Shown: piece after piece, positions 17,180 to 25,465 of the stretch
Layout of the letters: each line of letters starts with the position of its first letter
Position numbering within the stretch: position 1 is the first letter of the stretch
Assembly: GCA_003165795.1 (NCBI GenBank)
Contig: PMWW01000192.1
Location: forward strand, 1-51,495
Direction of reading: 5' to 3'
DNA length: 51,495 bases
From: Acidobacteriaceae bacterium
GTDB taxonomy: Bacteria > Acidobacteriota > Terriglobia > Terriglobales > Acidobacteriaceae
Program-made: the position numbers and the translations under genes
The notes under the pieces: generated by a model
The model's database searches: none
Told to the model about the DNA's origin: nothing
The model's input: only the letters and a program-made list of their open reading frames with translations

Positions 17180-17482
17180 CTAGACGTGCAGCGCTTGTGG
17201 TACATGCTGCCGGCGGACCCGGATCTTGCTTTCGCCCTTACGGGCCTTGGCCAGATCGTAGGCAAGCTGCATCCGTAACCACGTTTCCGGCGTGCTGCCA
17301 AACGCCTTCGAGAGCCGGATCGCCATCTCGGGGCTGATGCCCGACTTGCCATTGACGACGTTGTTGAGCGTCTGCCGGGTGACGCCGAGAACCTCCGCGC
17401 CCTGCGTAACCGACAGGCCCAAGGGTTCAAGGCAGGCGTTTCGGATACTGCGTCCGGGGTGTGGCGGGTTCTTCATCGGCAT
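17180..17482 (-). CDS. higA: HigA-family antitoxin (XRE-type)
   Basis: A 100-residue antitoxin with the family start NPPHPGRSIRNACLEPLGLS and an XRE helix-turn-helix (VTQGAEVLGVTRQTLNNVVN, SGISPEMAIRLSKAFGSTPE, TWLRMQLAYDLAKAR). It should neutralise the HigB toxin encoded just upstream and repress the pair by binding the operator. The toxin gene comes first, with a 21-bp gap, which is the typical higBA order. The C-terminal KIRVRRQHVPQALHV is a normal short extension. Confidence 0.92.
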   Translation of the reverse strand: MPMKNPPHPGRSIRNACLEPLGLSVTQGAEVLGVTRQTLNNVVNGKSGISPEMAIRLSKAFGSTPETWLRMQLAYDLAKARKGESKIRVRRQHVPQALHV

Positions 17483-17503
17483 TTGTTTTGCTCCCTCTCT
17501 TGC

Positions 17504-17782
17504 TTAATGATAGTCAGTCAGCTCGACGTCAAACGCATCCGTGCCTTCAAAGCGAAAAACAATGCGCCAGTTCGCCCGCACAGTAACCGACCAAGAACCT
17601 TTCAGGCGCCCCTTAAGCGAATGCAAGCGATAACCGGGAAGGTTCATGGCCTGCGCCGTCTGAGCTCTGTCGAGGCGAGCGAGAATGTCTTCCACAGTCT
17701 CGATCAAGTCGGGCCGTATCCCGCCACGGTCATCGCGCTCATAAAACCGTTTGAGGCCGCGACGCTTGAAGCTTGTAATCAT
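17504..17782 (-). CDS. higB: HigB-family toxin (ribosome-dependent mRNA interferase)
   Basis: A 92-residue RelE-superfamily toxin from the ATG at 17782: MITSFKRRGLKRFYERDD at the front, then RLDRAQTAQAMNLPGYRLHS, LKGRLKGSWSVTVRANWRIV and FRFEGTDAFDVELTDYH. The 'WsvtvranWRIvFrf...a.dVe..DYH' ending is diagnostic. HigB cleaves mRNA on the ribosome when free of HigA. A longer frame reaching 17887 exists, but the ATG at 17782 matches the family start and lies four bases after the operator palindrome. Confidence 0.92.
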   Translation of the reverse strand: MITSFKRRGLKRFYERDDRGGIRPDLIETVEDILARLDRAQTAQAMNLPGYRLHSLKGRLKGSWSVTVRANWRIVFRFEGTDAFDVELTDYH

Positions 17783-17786
17783 AAGG

Positions 17787-17804
17787 GTACACCGTAAAGT
17801 GTAC
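17787..17804. promoter_or_regulatory. Operator palindrome of higBA
   Basis: GTACAC-CGTAAA-GTGTAC, perfect 6-bp arms with a 6-bp spacer, directly upstream of the higB start codon (17782). Its place and symmetry fit autorepression by a HigA dimer, as in known higBA modules. Binding is inferred. Confidence 0.7.
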
Positions 17805-17908
17805 ATTGTCACTTGTCGAGCGCTGTGTCTTGCAGTCTGGACCTGCTTCGCGGTATGCCTGAGGCAGCTGTAAAATCCAGAGTGCAACCAACGTCACGTA
17901 CCCGCCGA

Positions 17909-19126
17909 TCACAGCGTGGCCACTCGCCGTTGTATCAGCAGAAAGTACAGTGCCATCAGAATCAGCAGCAATCCGTTCACGCTCAGCACCACAGGTGCGG
18001 TAAATATCGGCACGATCCATCCCGACAATAAGTTTCCCATCGGCATTCCTCCGCGAAAGGCGCAGTTGTAGACGCTCATCACGCGTCCGCGCATTTCGTT
18101 GGTAGTAATCAACTGCACCAGCGAAGTCACCGTGGCAAAGACAGACATCATGGAAGCGCCCACCAGCACTAGCATCACGTAGCTCAGCGGCAACTTTCTC
18201 GAAAGCGAAAACCCTGCAATCGCGGCGCCCAGGCAAATCAGCATGCTGATGGCAAACCGGCCCTTGCGGCGTATGTTGCCCATCCCCGCAACCATTAGCG
18301 AGCCGGCGATGGATCCGATTCCCATGAAAGAAAGTAAATTGCCATAGGTTTCCGGACCGCGATGGAAGATGTCTTTGACGAACACCGGAATATAGGTCCG
18401 CATCGGCATGGCCAGCGCCGTCATGCAGAACGCCAGCACGATCAGCGCCTCCATCGAGCCCTGTTTGCGAACGAACTTGATACCCTGCTTCAGGCTGGTA
18501 AACATCGAGTCGCCAGTGCTTGCCGGCAGGAATCGGGTCCTGATCATCAGCAGCGTAATGATGGGTGCAAGGAAGGAAAGCGCATTCAACCCGAAGCACC
18601 ACTTCTCTCCCAACTTCGCCAAAGCCTGGCCGGCGAGTGCGGGTCCAATGGTGACCGCCAGGTTGAACTGGATCGAGTTCAGCGCGATGGCGTTGGGCAT
18701 GTCCTCTCGGTCGACCAGCGTCGGAATCAGCGCCGAGTACGCCGGGCCGCCAAAGGCCTGGGCCAGGCCGGACATAAACGAGAGACAAAGGATAGGCCAA
18801 ACGTGGGTCAATCCGTTGGCCACCAGGACAGTAAGGATCGCCGCACTCGCCATCTGTACGTATTGCGAGGCGAGCAGGATTTTCCGGCGCTCGATGCGGT
18901 CGGCCACCACGCCGCCGATCAGCGAGAACAGGAAGATGGGAATGCCGCCGAGAAACTGGTCGAGCGCGAGCAGGAAGGCGGAATGGCTCAGGCGATAGAT
19001 GAGCCAGCCCTGGGCCACGATCTGCATCCAGGTGCCGATGCTCGAGGTGCAGGCACCGACCCACATCAGCCGGAAATCGCGATAATGAAATGCTTTGAAT
19101 ATTCTGCGCAGGGTTGACGTCTTCAT
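17909..19126 (-). CDS. MFS transporter, EntS-like (MFS_3) exporter
   Basis: An inner-membrane drug or siderophore-type exporter of about 405 residues with twelve hydrophobic helices. The start region FHYRDFRLMWVGACTSSIGT, the motif A loop LIGGVVADRIERRKILLASQ and GLAQAFGGPAYSALIPTLVD are typical of the MFS_3 branch that includes enterobactin exporter EntS. The ATG at 19126 (MKTSTLRRIFKAF) is chosen; the frame extends to 19228 but with no membrane or signal sequence there. Substrate unknown. It is a single gene; the large minus-strand frame over the same bases is a shadow. Confidence 0.85.
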   Translation of the reverse strand: MKTSTLRRIFKAFHYRDFRLMWVGACTSSIGTWMQIVAQGWLIYRLSHSAFLLALDQFLGGIPIFLFSLIGGVVADRIERRKILLASQYVQMASAAILTVLVANGLTHVWPILCLSFMSGLAQAFGGPAYSALIPTLVDREDMPNAIALNSIQFNLAVTIGPALAGQALAKLGEKWCFGLNALSFLAPIITLLMIRTRFLPASTGDSMFTSLKQGIKFVRKQGSMEALIVLAFCMTALAMPMRTYIPVFVKDIFHRGPETYGNLLSFMGIGSIAGSLMVAGMGNIRRKGRFAISMLICLGAAIAGFSLSRKLPLSYVMLVLVGASMMSVFATVTSLVQLITTNEMRGRVMSVYNCAFRGGMPMGNLLSGWIVPIFTAPVVLSVNGLLLILMALYFLLIQRRVATL

Positions 19127-19401
19127 GGGCTCCGACGTGTCGCTGTCCAGAGTCCATCTTCGCACGAGCGCGGGCCGGTCTGGGATTCCTGGCTTCCGCA
19201 CCGGACTTGAAACGCCGCGCCGGGACACGGAGTTGATTAAGCAACGACTGCGCGAGGGCGAACAGATTGCAGAGGAGATGGAGCCAGGAGCAAGCTGCGC
19301 ACGACGACGAGTCTCTCCCGCTCATCCGCAAAAGGCGCGAATGAATGGGACAACCGGCTACGTTGTAATAATTTGTGTCGAACCTTGCTACGCTCCTTTT
19401 C

Positions 19402-20073
19402 ATGCTCGTCGAGCAGACATTTAACCTTGTAATCGCATCAGCTACTTGTGTCGCCGCGATCGCAGCCTGTATCGCCGCGTGGAGCGCAAGCAAGGCTGCC
19501 AAAGCCGCTGAAAGCCAGGGCAGGGCTGCATGGGTGATAGTAGAGCTCCAACGCCCTCGACCGGTCGTCATTGTCGAAGGTGATTGGAAACTCGAAGGCA
19601 GTGACGAAAACAAATCTGCTTGCCTTCGGATTCAAAATATTGGCTCAAGCCCGGCATTCGATGTTGACGTAACCGAAATCGAGGGCCTCAAGAGGGCCGA
19701 GTATACAGAACTGCTGACCACAGAAAGAATATTTGTTCTGGCAGAGAAAAGTGCCCCTATGCATGCGACGCACCACCGGCGCGTGCCCGGCATCCCGATT
19801 ACCCCTAAAGCCATGCTCGAATTCGTGAAGACCGTAGGTGAATCATTTCCGCATAAAGACGCAGCTGGTAATCCGTCTCTCGATCACCGATTGAATTTTG
19901 AGATCACATACAAAACGCTTGACGGGAGACGATATACGACCGCATGCCAGATTCGCTTCAACCTTGGGGTAAGTAGCCGGCGAGCGCACGTGATCCCGGT
20001 TTCCAGTTGGCTGGGCAAAGAAAATCCAATACCAGAACCACCGGACTCTATGGTCGGCGCAACGATGATATGA
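19402..20073 (+). CDS. Hypothetical membrane-anchored protein
   Basis: About 223 residues starting MLVEQTFNLVIASATCVAAI, a single N-terminal membrane helix followed by AAWSASKAAKAAESQGRAAW, then a mostly beta domain (SACLRIQNIGSSPAFDVDVT) and an Arg-rich end. The 'lrixNiGsgPAxdV' segment is typical of uncharacterised membrane-anchored proteins with a beta-sandwich after one helix. A GTG at 19375 is an alternative start; neither has a clear Shine-Dalgarno. The next lipoprotein gene follows 28 bp later, so they may be co-transcribed. Confidence 0.55.
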   Translation: MLVEQTFNLVIASATCVAAIAACIAAWSASKAAKAAESQGRAAWVIVELQRPRPVVIVEGDWKLEGSDENKSACLRIQNIGSSPAFDVDVTEIEGLKRAEYTELLTTERIFVLAEKSAPMHATHHRRVPGIPITPKAMLEFVKTVGESFPHKDAAGNPSLDHRLNFEITYKTLDGRRYTTACQIRFNLGVSSRRAHVIPVSSWLGKENPIPEPPDSMVGATMI

Positions 20074-20101
20074 GCGTGGGAGAAGTCGAGAGGATCGAGA
20101 T

Positions 20102-21085
20102 TTGAGACATCTGCCCCTTTGTGTCATTGCGGTCGTGGTGCTAATGAGCGGCTGCCAACGAGAGATATCCGGTACATACATCGCGAAATTCACGGACGGA
20201 GTGTACTGGCTACAACTCGTCAGGACTCCGGACAACCACCTGACAGGTCAACTGGAAACTCTGGTATTGGGGAAGGACGGAAAAATCGAGCGAGAAACCG
20301 TGCCGGTCATAGGGGCCGTTAACGCCGGGAATGTCACGATTTCAGCCAGTCAGTTAGGGCTTCAAGTGGTCACACTATCGGGCACGCTTGACGGGGATAC
20401 ACTGACGCTCACGGGTGGGCAACCAAGCCCCATCGTTCTAACGCGGTCTGACCTCAGCGATTATCAGAGGCAAGTGAATACGTTGAACGCCCAGTCGCAG
20501 GGTATTCTCGCCGCGAAGGACGCTGCCGCCGTTCGTCAGAGAACTGAGCGGACCCAGCAGACCTTTATCTCTGAAATTGACCGGATTGTAGGGAGAATGC
20601 AGAAATTTGACTCCGAAGCAGACGTGCATCTCAGCAGGTTTCCCGGAGTCGAACAGCGCTATCACGCAATCACAGCAAAGATGACCGAATACGTTAGTCG
20701 CGAGCGCCAATTGGCTGGAAATCAGAATGCGACCGTAGCACGTGGTCAACTTTCTGTAGCTGCAAGCCAGGCGTCGATTAATGCTGATCAGTTGCACAAC
20801 TCGGCGCAGTCATTGCAATCGACGTTTCAGACGAATGTGCAGCCCATAGCAAACGAAGCTACCGATTTTGAACGGGGATGCCGAGCATTCGTTCCCCCCG
20901 GCAATCTAACACTAGCCCAAACTGATGCGCGTAATGAAGCTTGCCGGCGGCTTTTCATTGCCGGTGCTCCTTTCCGACAGAAATTCGAGGCTGTATTGGC
21001 GGGCCTTGTTCATCTTGAGCAAGTCTACGCGCAGGAACGGAAAGTTCAGGAAGGACTGCTCGAGTCCGCCCAGCAATTAGAATGA
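20102..21085 (+). CDS. Lipoprotein with N-terminal beta domain and coiled coil
   Basis: A 327-residue predicted lipoprotein: signal LCVIAVVVLMSGC with the lipidated Cys at residue 18. Residues about 22-120 look like a small beta-barrel domain (ISGTYIAKFTDGVYWLQLVR, LTGQLETLVLGKDGKIE, SGTLDGDTLTLTGGQPS), and about 130-320 are helical, coiled-coil-like (RTERTQQTFISEIDRIVGRM, SINADQLHNSAQSLQSTFQT). Two Cys lie near the end (ERGCRAF, NEACRRLF). The start is TTG at 20102 with GAGAGGA upstream. Function unknown. Confidence 0.6.
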   Translation: MRHLPLCVIAVVVLMSGCQREISGTYIAKFTDGVYWLQLVRTPDNHLTGQLETLVLGKDGKIERETVPVIGAVNAGNVTISASQLGLQVVTLSGTLDGDTLTLTGGQPSPIVLTRSDLSDYQRQVNTLNAQSQGILAAKDAAAVRQRTERTQQTFISEIDRIVGRMQKFDSEADVHLSRFPGVEQRYHAITAKMTEYVSRERQLAGNQNATVARGQLSVAASQASINADQLHNSAQSLQSTFQTNVQPIANEATDFERGCRAFVPPGNLTLAQTDARNEACRRLFIAGAPFRQKFEAVLAGLVHLEQVYAQERKVQEGLLESAQQLE

Positions 21086-21267
21086 CCAGCAGTCGCGCAT
21101 CAACATCCCTTCTGAAACAGAGTTTCGAAACATACAAGGCCCGGCACCCCGTTCCTTGGCCGCGCTTGAGACAGGCTCTTTCGCCTGCCTCGGGCGGCAG
21201 AGTGGAAAACCGCCTCCGGTCGACTGACAACTGGCAGATGACAACTCATCGTAGGAAGAATTAAGAC

Positions 21268-21391
21268 ATGACCAGTGCGCGCATCGACAAGTGAATGTGG
21301 GCGGCGCGATTCTTCAAGTCTCGCGCCCTGGCTGCGGGGGCCTGCGAGCTGGGCAAGATCCAATCCAACCAGCAGCCAGCCAAGCCGGCTG
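21268..21391 (+). pseudogene. Broken duplicate of the S4-domain (Hsp15-like) gene
   Basis: From the ATG at 21268 the sequence aligns without gaps to the intact gene at 23826-23950. The codon for the first Trp of RIDKWLWAARFFK is TGA here, so the frame stops at codon 9; downstream RFFKSRALAA and ACELG-KIQSN remain recognisable. Similarity stops near 21391, just before the hydroxylase gene's stop on the other strand. A few upstream bases (GAAGA-TTA-G-CATGACC) are also shared. This is a truncated, inactivated duplicate. Confidence 0.8.
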
Positions 21392-21427
21392 GCGGCGTTA
21401 TCGAGCGCGCGTCGCGCCGCGGCGATG

Positions 21428-22333
21428 TCAGTCCGATTGAGCGAGCACGTGCATAGCGGTCCCTTCGCTAGCCTGCAGCTGGGCGGTTGCTACCATGGGT
21501 TTCTCGTCCTGCGGCAGCAGCGGTTGCAGGAGTTGTCCTACCAGACCGGGAGCCATAGACGCGTCAATTCCGTATTTTGGCGGCCATAGCTTTTTCGGCA
21601 TGTACCAAGTGCCGAACAGTTTATCCAAGCAGGGCAGCATGGAGGCGTAATTCTTGTTGACGTGCTCGTCATTGGTGTGGTGCCAATGGTGAAACGCGGG
21701 AGTAGATATCAGCAGCCCCAACCAGCCAAATCGCCAGCGCAGATTGGCGTGGATAAAGAAACCCCACAGCGTGGCCACCAGCATAATAAGCAGCGGCACC
21801 ACGTCCACTCTGTTCCCCATCATCGGTTGGGCCAGACCCAACGCGTACATGGGGACAAAGCCGCACAGCCGCACGAAGACGATGTCCAACGGATGGGCGC
21901 GAGTATTGACCAGCCAGTCGATCTGCTCGGCGCTGTGGTGGACCGCATGAAAGCGCCACAGCAGGGGAATCTGGTGCGTCCAGCGATGTCCCCAGTAAAA
22001 TCCGAATTCTCCCACCACAAACGCGGCCGCCAGGCGCGTCCATAGCGACATGCCCGCTACCCTCCAGTGCAGGCCATCCGGCACAACGTAATGCAGGCCC
22101 CAGGCAATCAATGCCATGGGCACGACTAGAAGCATCTTGGGTAAGAGGCTGTTGAGAAAGTAATAGGCCAGGTCGATGGGAAACGACTTGCGGAAGACCC
22201 TCTGCGGATGGACCGCGGAGAGTCTTTCCAGCGGTACGAAAACAATCATAAGCAGCAACAACCAGATGCCCAGGCGGAGGACGTCGGTAGCGAACGGACC
22301 GAGATGCTGTTGCAGCTGCTGAAGGATTTCCAT
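21428..22333 (-). CDS. Fatty acid hydroxylase / sterol desaturase family protein
   Basis: A membrane di-iron oxygenase-type protein of about 301 residues. The histidine clusters are present: GHRWTHQIP, RFHAVHHSAE and FHHWHHTNDEH, between several hydrophobic helices (LGIWLLLLMIVFVPLE, MLLVVPMALIAWGLHY). The family hydroxylates lipid substrates; the substrate is unknown. I choose the ATG at 22333 (MEILQQLQQHLG) because the other ATG (22375) lies inside the terminator hairpin at 22363-22392 that ends the upstream PEP-CTERM transcript. Confidence 0.85.
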   Translation of the reverse strand: MEILQQLQQHLGPFATDVLRLGIWLLLLMIVFVPLERLSAVHPQRVFRKSFPIDLAYYFLNSLLPKMLLVVPMALIAWGLHYVVPDGLHWRVAGMSLWTRLAAAFVVGEFGFYWGHRWTHQIPLLWRFHAVHHSAEQIDWLVNTRAHPLDIVFVRLCGFVPMYALGLAQPMMGNRVDVVPLLIMLVATLWGFFIHANLRWRFGWLGLLISTPAFHHWHHTNDEHVNKNYASMLPCLDKLFGTWYMPKKLWPPKYGIDASMAPGLVGQLLQPLLPQDEKPMVATAQLQASEGTAMHVLAQSD

Positions 22334-22362
22334 TCTGCGTCGAAAAACCGGAAACTTAAAAC

Positions 22363-22392
22363 GAGGTAGTGCCATCCGCTCGGCACTACCTC
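22363..22392 (-). terminator. Terminator after the PEP-CTERM gene
   Basis: A perfect 11-bp inverted repeat (GAGGTAGTGCC at 22363-22373 with GGCACTACCTC at 22382-22392, 8-nt loop), followed on the minus strand by GTTTTAAGTTT. It lies 36 bp after the stop at 22429. It decides that the hydroxylase starts at 22333, not 22375. Confidence 0.75.
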
Positions 22393-22428
22393 AAAATCGG
22401 GCGGGCATTGAAGCCGCCCGGCTGACAA

Positions 22429-23196
22429 TTAGCTCTTGGCCCTTTTTCTTAGTCTCGCGGCGCCTGCAACGCCCATCAGTCCGCTGATCAGCATCGTCCA
22501 GGTTGCCGGTTCCGGCAGTTGTGTGAGCGATACACCGTCCAAGAGGCTAAACGGCGGTACTCCAGAGGGAGTGCCAACAGCCAGGAAGGAGAGCAGATCG
22601 CTGGTGCCACTCGCGGTGAAGGTGAACGTCTGGTACTGCCAGCCGGTGAAGCCGTGACTGGCGTTGTTCAGCACTATGGTTGACTGCTCCTGGCTTCCGA
22701 AGCTGACTTGCCATTGCTCGGTGGTGGCCCCGGTGAAGCCATATTGTTGTGCCCCCGCCCACCAGAAGCTGACGCTGTAACTGGCGCCAGGGGTCAGGCC
22801 GGTGATTAACTGCGTGATCGCACCCACCTGGAAAGCACCGTCGGCGGCGACAATGTTCCCGCCGTTAGGGCTGCTGGCCGGCATTCCGTTGCTCGAACCA
22901 TTGCCCGGGCCCCAAAGTGAGATATTGCCATACTGGCCATTCGCACCGGTAGTGTCCGCGGTTCCGGGGGCATAGATGAAGTTGTAACCGCTCGTCGTCC
23001 AATCCGTGGCGTTGGTGTTGTAGCCCATCTCGCCATTGCCGTTGCTTGTCGACTCGAAGCCTCCGTTGAGTACCAGGTTAGATCCCGCTTGCGCGGAAAT
23101 GGCGAATGTCAAGACGACCATGGTGGAAAAACCGATCACGGCTGATTTACGCAAGGCGCATCTCAACGTCGTGAATTTCTTGATCCCAAGATTCAT
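22429..23196 (-). CDS. PEP-CTERM exosortase-substrate protein
   Basis: A 255-residue exported protein. It has a signal peptide (MVVLTFAISAQAG ends it), a Gly/Asn/Ser-rich beta domain of choice-of-anchor/CBM-like type starting NLVLNGGFESTS, and a C-terminal sorting signal: LPEPATW, a hydrophobic helix (TMLISGLMGVAGAA) and basic RLRKRAKS. Exosortase should recognise this signal; no exosortase gene lies in the window. The ATG at 23196 has GGAG seven bases upstream, better than the ATG at 23208. Confidence 0.85.
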   Translation of the reverse strand: MNLGIKKFTTLRCALRKSAVIGFSTMVVLTFAISAQAGSNLVLNGGFESTSNGNGEMGYNTNATDWTTSGYNFIYAPGTADTTGANGQYGNISLWGPGNGSSNGMPASSPNGGNIVAADGAFQVGAITQLITGLTPGASYSVSFWWAGAQQYGFTGATTEQWQVSFGSQEQSTIVLNNASHGFTGWQYQTFTFTASGTSDLLSFLAVGTPSGVPPFSLLDGVSLTQLPEPATWTMLISGLMGVAGAARLRKRAKS

Positions 23197-23208
23197 GTGA
23201 TGCTCCAT

Positions 23209-23825
23209 TTAGTCAATTTATTCAATTCGCCGAGCCACCCCTGCCTGGCGCATAGCACGATGGTGGGGTAATCAAGTAAATTAAACTCTTGAGCGACTAG
23301 GCCGTAAGATAGCCACTACACCACTACGCCGTAAGACATTTCGGAGAGCACCCGTCAAAAGCAGGGACGGACGGAACTCCTGTCCTGAGAGTTCCAGGGG
23401 CCGAGTTGAAGATGCGTGATTCTTGATTGCAGGTACGGTTCCAAAGTGTCGGATCCAACAGGATAGGGAGAATGAGGGGGAAAAGTCCCATGTACACATG
23501 ATTTCCCGGGTGGACCATGCAAGGAAATGCCTAAGAAAAATGAATAGACTTACCTAAGACAGGCCACTCCTGCGATACTCGGGGGCGACGGCCCAACCCC
23601 GAATTAGCTCGAAGCGGCCTGGCGTCAAGGATAAGGAACACCATCGGGGCCTAGATCGAGACATTGCTCATCTGATCGCTCCGAATCGAGGCCTGTCTGA
23701 CCGCTGGCCGCCCGGTTCCCTGGGCTGCGCTCAGGCGAGGGTCTTTTGGTTCGCGATGGCGAAAGCTGCCGAAAAGTCCTGCGCTGGCAACTGACAGACG
23801 GTAACCACTGTGGGAAGATTAGGGC
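23209..23825. other. Long spacer between divergent genes
   Basis: No credible gene in 617 bp. The word GCCGTAAGA occurs twice (near 23290 and 23329), and the final 50 bp resemble the upstream flank of the broken S4 copy at 21.2 kb. Promoters for the PEP-CTERM gene (minus) and the S4 gene (plus) should lie here, but no clear -35/-10 pair stands out. Confidence 0.4.
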
Positions 23826-24209
23826 ATGACCAGCGTGCGAATAGACAAATGGCTGTGGGCAGCCCGCTTCTTCAAGTCCCGCGCCTTGGCTGCTCGGGCC
23901 TGCGAGCTGGCCAGGATCCAATCCAACCATCAGCCCGCCAAGCCGGCTCGCGAGGTCCGCGTGGGCGACCTGTTACACATCAAGACCGACAGTGGAGATT
24001 TTGAGGTGAAGGTCCTTCTTCTAAGTGAAATGCGCGGACCGGCAGCGGTTGCTCAGACACTCTATGAAGAAACCGAGTCGGGGCGTGATTTGCGGTTGAA
24101 GCTGGCGGCCGAGCGTAAAGCCACGATGAGCTTCGCGCCCGCGCCCGCAGGCCGGCCCTCCAAACGCGACCGCCGTCACATCATCCAATTCCGCAGCGGC
24201 AACAATTAG
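23826..24209 (+). CDS. hslR: S4-domain RNA-binding protein, Hsp15-like
   Basis: A 127-residue protein with an N-terminal S4 RNA-binding domain (TSVRIDKWLWAARFFKSRAL, ARACELARIQSNHQ, REVRVGDLLHI) and a basic C-terminal tail (GRPSKRDRRHIIQFRSGNN), as in Hsp15/HslR. Hsp15 binds the 50S subunit carrying a stalled nascent chain and helps recycle it; that role here is inferred. Length is normal (family about 130). An inactivated duplicate lies at 21268-21391. Confidence 0.85.
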   Translation: MTSVRIDKWLWAARFFKSRALAARACELARIQSNHQPAKPAREVRVGDLLHIKTDSGDFEVKVLLLSEMRGPAAVAQTLYEETESGRDLRLKLAAERKATMSFAPAPAGRPSKRDRRHIIQFRSGNN

Positions 24210-24287
24210 ACGAGCGGCGGAGTGAATGAGCCCCTCACTCTCGCACCTAGGGAAACTATTAATTAAATGCCGAGTTTGCAGCCCTAT

Positions 24288-25454
24288 CTACTTTTCTTGT
24301 AACTCGGGCACGTGCGCCATTAGATCAACGAAGACGCACCTGAACTGCTCGAACAATTTTTCGAATTGGCCGACCTCATCGTCAGAGTCGACTCGGATTT
24401 CCGTTTCGTAGTCACCGCCAACCACACGGGTCGCGACCATAATGATGTGCTCCAGGCGCCGGAATACCAGACGGTTGAGCAGCGTCAGCACCAGAAAAAT
24501 GCCCAGCGTTAGAGCTACCACGGTCACCAGCACCAACACGTTCTGGGTGTGCCGCATCGCCAGGTAATAGCTGGAAATGTCCCGCACCACAAACATTGCC
24601 CCCACGGTATTACCGGCGGTGTCGCGGATGGGAAAGATGCCACGGACGAAGACCGAATCTCCGTCATGAAAACACTCCAGCACTTTGCCCTCGCCGGGCA
24701 ACGTGGCCAGCTCTTGCTGGAATTGAATGATATTGTCGGTGGCCGTGGTTTTGTCCGCCAACACCAAGTTCGGGCTGTCATTCCAGTTATCGCGACGCTT
24801 CCACAGCGCGTTCGATTCCGCCCAGGACTGCCGGTCCACAAACTTCTTGCTGAGCAATAGTGCGTAGTCGTCTCCCGTCTGACTTTTCATTTCCTGAATG
24901 AAATGGCCGATTTCTTCACCAAACTCGACGTAGCCGCTCAGGCCGCCGCGCGAATCGTAAAACGGCCGGAGGATTCTTACCGCAAACCCAGCTTTGGCCA
25001 TTTGGTTCCCTGCGACCATGGCATGGGTGCGCACCACTGCTTCATCCATAGGCCGCTTCAGGTGGTCACCGAACTTGGCAACGTTGTGCAGACGAAGGAA
25101 GACGGCCATGTCAGGCTCGGGTGTGTGGAACATCCAGTTGGTAATGCCTTCGCTCTTTAGTTCCGTATACAGAGGCGCGGTCAACTCGATCAACCGGCTG
25201 CGATCGCGGGCGGCGAAGGCATCGCGAACTTCCTGGTTGACGGCCAGGGTATCGCTTACCGCCGTCATTTTGCTGATTTCCCGGGCTTCCAAAATCGTAA
25301 ATAGCTTTTGTGCGCCGGTCACCGATTCCACTGCCAAGGCCTGCGAGTTACGCGCAAAACTGTAGTGCATCAAGACCAGGATACCGCCCACGCCCACCAC
25401 CAGGCAGGCGGCCAACGCGGCCAGTACTTTGGTTTTAATCAAATTCCATTTCAT
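24288..25454 (-). CDS. Double Cache-HAMP membrane receptor without output domain
   Basis: A 388-residue protein with a first membrane helix (VLAALAACLVVGVGGILVLM), an extracytoplasmic double-Cache region of the dCache_3 type (WMFHTPEPDMAVFLRLHNVA, AKAGFAVRILRPFYDSRGGL), a second helix (VLVLVTVVALTLGIFLVLTL) and a HAMP domain (RRLEHIIMVATRVVGGDYET), then only about 30 residues. It lacks a methyl-accepting, kinase or cyclase domain, so it must signal through a partner or is shortened. The ATG at 25454 is chosen because GAGGAG lies seven bases upstream. The small gene upstream overlaps its ribosome site region, so the two form an operon. Confidence 0.8.
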   Translation of the reverse strand: MKWNLIKTKVLAALAACLVVGVGGILVLMHYSFARNSQALAVESVTGAQKLFTILEAREISKMTAVSDTLAVNQEVRDAFAARDRSRLIELTAPLYTELKSEGITNWMFHTPEPDMAVFLRLHNVAKFGDHLKRPMDEAVVRTHAMVAGNQMAKAGFAVRILRPFYDSRGGLSGYVEFGEEIGHFIQEMKSQTGDDYALLLSKKFVDRQSWAESNALWKRRDNWNDSPNLVLADKTTATDNIIQFQQELATLPGEGKVLECFHDGDSVFVRGIFPIRDTAGNTVGAMFVVRDISSYYLAMRHTQNVLVLVTVVALTLGIFLVLTLLNRLVFRRLEHIIMVATRVVGGDYETEIRVDSDDEVGQFEKLFEQFRCVFVDLMAHVPELQEK

Positions 25455-25465
25455 GCCAGTACTCC

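Noticed and set aside
17739-19613. Very long minus-strand open frame
   Set aside because: It lies over the MFS gene in another frame and has Arg/Ala/Gly-rich, domain-less translation.
21268-21391. TGA in the S4-like copy read as selenocysteine or tryptophan
   Set aside because: Similarity ends soon after and the intact gene uses TGG at this place; no SECIS-like context is evident. A broken duplicate is simpler.
24218-24242. Partial TGAATGAG...CTCACTC palindrome after the S4 gene, similar to the FadR operator
   Set aside because: Several mismatches, no promoter or fatty acid gene next to it, and it lies after a stop codon; more likely a weak hairpin.
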